26,538 nt of DNA. Source: Clostridiales bacterium. Its GTDB lineage: Bacteria > Bacillota > Clostridia > Oscillospirales > Butyricicoccaceae. Position 1 is the stretch's first letter, and each line of letters begins with the position of its first letter. Shown in pieces: positions 24,271 to 26,538 of the stretch. The position numbers and the translations under genes were made by a program. The stretch spans positions 1 through 26,538 of the forward strand of contig SFJM01000027.1 in assembly GCA_004555915.1 (NCBI GenBank), written 5' to 3'. The notes beneath the pieces were generated by a model that saw nothing but the letters and a program-made list of their open reading frames with translations, ran no database searches and was not told where the DNA came from.

Positions 24271-25755
24271 TTACTCCCGGTTCAGGTAACCGGTTACATT
24301 GTTTGCATTCACCGTCTGATAGGGAACCCAGACAATGGAATCACTGTAGCTTTCTCCGGACTCATCCGCATCATAGCTTGTATATACATTTGCCGCATCG
24401 CCATCTATCAGGTTAATGGCAGCCTGAACAGCGCCCTTGCCGATTCCTTCAAAATTCTTGAAAACCGTCATGGTGAGCTTTCCATCCCGAACCGCCTCTG
24501 CACCTTCTCTGGTACAGTCAATGCCGAGAATTGGAAAGGTTGACGGGTCTATATTGGCTTCCTCGCAGGCATCAATCGCCCCCAGCGCCATTTCATCATC
24601 ATTGGCAATGATGCAGTCAAATTTGGTACCTGCGGCCAGCAACGGCTGAACCACTTCCCGTGCGGTCCGACGGCCGTAATCTGCCACTACCGTCTCAGAT
24701 GCTTCCGTAGCCTTGATGCCATTGTCCTCCAGCGCCTTCAGCACACCGGCGGAACGCCCGGTGGTGGAAGTCTGTCCCAGTTCTCCCTGCAGCAGGACAT
24801 ACCTGATTTCCGACATTCCCTTTGTATGACAGAAGCTTGCCAGATATTCTCCCTGCAGGTAACCGGCCGTATCCTCATCGGAACCGCAGAATGCCACCTG
24901 TTCCGCGTCCAGTATATGCATATCTGACGGGGCATGGTTGACAAAGACAAGCGGAATACTGCCTGCCGTATCAACAGCAGACTGTGCGGCATCGGCATCT
25001 GCAGGATCAAGCAAAATTGCGTCCGCCCCCTGTTCAACCGCTTCCTCAATGAGTTCCAGCTGCGCGTTTACGTCATTTTGTGCATCATAGGAAACCATAG
25101 TATAACCGGCTTGCTCTGCTGTGGCAATCGCGCATTCCTCCATGGCTGTGGTGGAATCATTTCGTTCGGACAGAATAATGGCAATCTGTTCAGAGTCGTC
25201 ATCGGTTCCCGCTGCTGTATCCAGATCATCCGGCTGGCTGGCAATGGTATTCTGTGATGAATTATCATCCGATACAGACGGACCAGAATCTCCCTTTAGC
25301 AACAGTGCAGCAGAAATGACAATCGCAACAACTACAACACCGCCGATCAGTACAAACTTAAACGCAGAACCGGATTTTTTCTGTTTCCCGGGAATGGCAT
25401 CACCAGCCATTGCATTTTGCCGGAATGTTGGCTGTTCTGTGTGTTCCTTTCCTTCATCCTGCTGCGGCATATCTTCCCGCAGCGCATTCTGCCGGATATT
25501 CTGTGATTCCTGCTGTTCTCTCAGTGCGTTCTGACTGAATGTCGGCTGATTTGCAGTGGTTTCAGCGGTGTTCTCTGTTGTGTCGGATTGTTTCTGTTTG
25601 TTTTTCCATTGCAGCTTATGCTGCTCTGCCTTCTGCTGCCATGCTTCATACTCCGTTCCGGAAGCAAACTGCGGAACCGTTGTCTGAAAGCCGCATTGTG
25701 GGCAGTTTGCCGCTCCTTCCGGCAGGTCAGCATGACAAACAATACATTTCCTCAT
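24271..25755 (-). CDS. Zinc ribbon - membrane helix - periplasmic sugar-binding-type fusion protein
   Basis: A 494-residue protein with an unusual build. Residues 1-23 hold a zinc ribbon (C4-x2-C7, C18-x2-CGF). About 30-125 is a hydrophilic, Gln-rich linker with repeated QPTF.QNA / QNALRE motifs. Residues 132-153 form one membrane helix, and 188-480 a complete RbsB-type (Peripla_BP_4) binding domain: AIILSERND, GADAILLDP, IPLVFVNH, DCIIANDDEMALGAID, ILGIDCTREG. The ribbon should be inside and the binding domain outside, as the charges around the helix suggest. No ABC transporter genes are near, so it is probably a sensor, not an uptake protein. It lies between a zinc-ribbon gene and the NPCBM kinase in one operon. 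Confidence 0.88.
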   Translation of the reverse strand: MRKCIVCHADLPEGAANCPQCGFQTTVPQFASGTEYEAWQQKAEQHKLQWKNKQKQSDTTENTAETTANQPTFSQNALREQQESQNIRQNALREDMPQQDEGKEHTEQPTFRQNAMAGDAIPGKQKKSGSAFKFVLIGGVVVVAIVISAALLLKGDSGPSVSDDNSSQNTIASQPDDLDTAAGTDDDSEQIAIILSERNDSTTAMEECAIATAEQAGYTMVSYDAQNDVNAQLELIEEAVEQGADAILLDPADADAAQSAVDTAGSIPLVFVNHAPSDMHILDAEQVAFCGSDEDTAGYLQGEYLASFCHTKGMSEIRYVLLQGELGQTSTTGRSAGVLKALEDNGIKATEASETVVADYGRRTAREVVQPLLAAGTKFDCIIANDDEMALGAIDACEEANIDPSTFPILGIDCTREGAEAVRDGKLTMTVFKNFEGIGKGAVQAAINLIDGDAANVYTSYDADESGESYSDSIVWVPYQTVNANNVTGYLNRE

Positions 25756-25776
25756 AAATATTCCTCGTTATATTTA

Positions 25777-26202
25777 TTATATTAAATCCGGTGCAATAAA
25801 CAGGCGCATAGCAGGTTTCTTTTCCTTTTTCTCTTCCGGCTCTTCTCTGGCAGCAGCAGGCTTTTCCTTCTGTACCGGTTGGACATGCTTCTGTTTAAGC
25901 ATTTCCAGCTCCTTCCGAACCGCTGCAAGCTCTTCCTGTTCATGGTCAAACCGTTCTTTTTGCTGCTCCAGCGCGGTCTGTACCTCCTGTAGCAGCTGCT
26001 TTACCGCAGACAATTCTTCCTTTAGCTGATAAACCAGCTTTTCCTGTTCCCATTGTCTGCGATATGGAATAACAACAGCACGATTCCATCTATGAAAGTG
26101 CTCTGTGGAAAAAAAGTGCAGTTCCGCAGTCGGGAATCCACATTCCGGGCAATATTCTCCCTGTTTGATCCATTCTTTTTTACAGACAATACATGTTTTC
26201 AT
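25777..26202 (-). CDS. Zinc-ribbon coiled-coil protein
   Basis: A 141-residue soluble protein. The ribbon has the same spacing as in the next gene (C4, C7, C18, C21, ending CGF), and the following 30 residues, with W and F/Y at like places, also align, so the two share a homologous N-terminal module. Residues about 52-108 form a coiled coil (EELSAVKQLLQEVQTALEQQ), followed by a Lys/Glu/Pro tail ending in a short hydrophobic MRLFIAPDLI. The start at 26202 is chosen because AAAGGGA precedes it; the longer frame from 26265 begins inside the -10 box. First gene of the minus-strand signalling operon; probably an adaptor. Confidence 0.82.
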   Translation of the reverse strand: MKTCIVCKKEWIKQGEYCPECGFPTAELHFFSTEHFHRWNRAVVIPYRRQWEQEKLVYQLKEELSAVKQLLQEVQTALEQQKERFDHEQEELAAVRKELEMLKQKHVQPVQKEKPAAAREEPEEKKEKKPAMRLFIAPDLI

Positions 26203-26255
26203 GTGTATTTCCCTTTCTGCAGCATACGGATTCTTTTCGCTTATGATCCACACAT

Positions 26256-26284
26256 ATCTTATCACATTTTATCTGTTCGTACAA
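26256..26284 (-). promoter_or_regulatory. Promoter of the minus-strand signalling operon
   Basis: TTGTAC (26279-26284) and TAAGAT (26256-26261) on the minus strand with a 17-base spacer. Confidence 0.65.
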
Positions 26285-26364
26285 TATAAACCCGGCAACC
26301 GAGCCATATCAGCAGTTTGAGAGCATAAATAAGATTTCACCCAATGACAATGAAATGGTTTCGT

Positions 26365-26398
26365 ACCAAAGCCTCCATCCTCTGAGGGAGCCTTTGGT
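26365..26398. terminator. Hairpin in the intergenic stretch
   Basis: ACCAAAGCCTCC pairs with GGAGCCTTTGGT apart from one mismatch; TCCTTTTATTT follows on the plus strand. No plus-strand gene ends here, so it may be a relic. The rest of 26285-26433 shows no gene. Confidence 0.5.
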
Positions 26399-26433
26399 GC
26401 AAGTCCTTTTATTTACCAGTTGCGGGCAAAACA

Positions 26434-26463
26434 AAAAGCACTCAGATTGCTCCAAGTGCTTTT
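26434..26463 (-). terminator. Terminator of the tRNA
   Basis: AAAAGCACT and AGTGCTTTT form a perfect 9-bp stem; on the minus strand it is followed by TGTTTTG. It starts five bases after the CCA end of the tRNA sequence. Confidence 0.8.
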
Positions 26464-26467
26464 CTTC

Positions 26468-26506
26468 TGGTGGAAGTTACAGGGCTCGAACCTGTGACCC
26501 TGCTGC
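26468..26506 (-). tRNA. 3' part of a tRNA (T-arm, acceptor strand, CCA); 5' part not tRNA-like
   Basis: Read on the minus strand: GCAGC, a variable region GGGTC or AGGGTC, a perfect T-arm (ACAGG-TTCGAGC-CCTGT), the acceptor strand AACTTCC, discriminator A and encoded CCA. A terminator follows. About 70 bases remain to the window edge on the 5' side of the CCA, enough for nearly a whole tRNA, but I find no D-arm and no 7-base anticodon loop there. The amino acid cannot be read. It looks like the 3' tRNA fragment that integrases leave at an attachment site. Confidence 0.7.
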
Positions 26507-26538
26507 CGGTTGGTAGATATCGAAACCAGCTGCAAACA

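Noticed and set aside
24286..24297. Palindrome GTAACCGGTTAC as an operator
   Set aside because: It lies inside the last codons of the binding-protein fusion with no promoter nearby and no second copy; probably chance.
18598..26284. Anti-phage defence island
   Set aside because: Kinases can take part in defence, but there is no nuclease, helicase, reverse transcriptase or cell-killing effector here, and sensor parts face outside the cell.
1..26538. CRISPR array, rRNA or toxin-antitoxin pair
   Set aside because: No regularly spaced repeats or rRNA sequence seen; the XRE gene has no toxin or peptidase partner beside it.

Overview
The window looks like chromosomal DNA of a low-to-mid GC Gram-positive anaerobe, most likely a gut clostridium (Oscillospiraceae/Butyricicoccaceae-like). 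I base this on Shine-Dalgarno sites of the AGGAGG type, a Tn916-type integrase, a BCA-order sucrose PTS with a LacI repressor, a GPH sugar transporter, and Hanks-type kinases next to zinc-ribbon membrane proteins. The genus is inference; no marker gene is present.

Positions 1-8860 are an accessory, scarred region. It opens with a frameshifted Tn916-type integrase (1-1227). Remnants of an AAA/DUF4143 ATPase follow (about 1434-2024), joined out of frame to a metallo-hydrolase with a cadherin-like domain (2096-3112). A carbohydrate module lies on the minus strand: an SGNH esterase and a GPH symporter in one operon (7829-5807, with a strong terminator), then an AraC regulator fused to a GH39-like domain that lacks both catalytic acids (5655-3178). 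A clipped XRE regulator and a second, 204-bp copy of the integrase 3' end plus its terminator (8654-8857) close the region.

Positions 9137-15500 are a conventional block: a low-molecular-weight tyrosine phosphatase (plus strand), then a sucrose operon on the minus strand read scrR, scrA, scrB, fructokinase. Sucrose is imported and phosphorylated by the EIIBCA protein, split by the GH32 hydrolase, and the fructose phosphorylated by the kinase. Three TGAAA/TTTCA inverted repeats mark the probable repressor sites.

Positions 15596-18526 hold an alpha/beta hydrolase, a very acidic repeat protein and a 43-codon stump of a YbaK-type tRNA deacylase (minus strand), divergent from an MFS transporter (plus strand).

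Positions 18598-26284 are the most interesting part: two convergent operons of eukaryote-like signalling parts meeting at a bidirectional terminator. The plus operon encodes a membrane RanBP2-type zinc finger, a membrane zinc ribbon, a vWA protein, a PP2C phosphatase and a soluble kinase. The minus operon encodes a zinc-ribbon coiled-coil protein, a zinc ribbon fused through a membrane helix to a sugar-binding-type periplasmic domain, and a transmembrane kinase with an outside NPCBM domain. Together they suggest an envelope system in which extracellular ligand sensing is coupled to Ser/Thr phosphorylation and zinc-ribbon scaffolds. The window ends in the 3' part of a minus-strand tRNA with its terminator; the 5' part does not fold as a tRNA, which suggests an integration junction.
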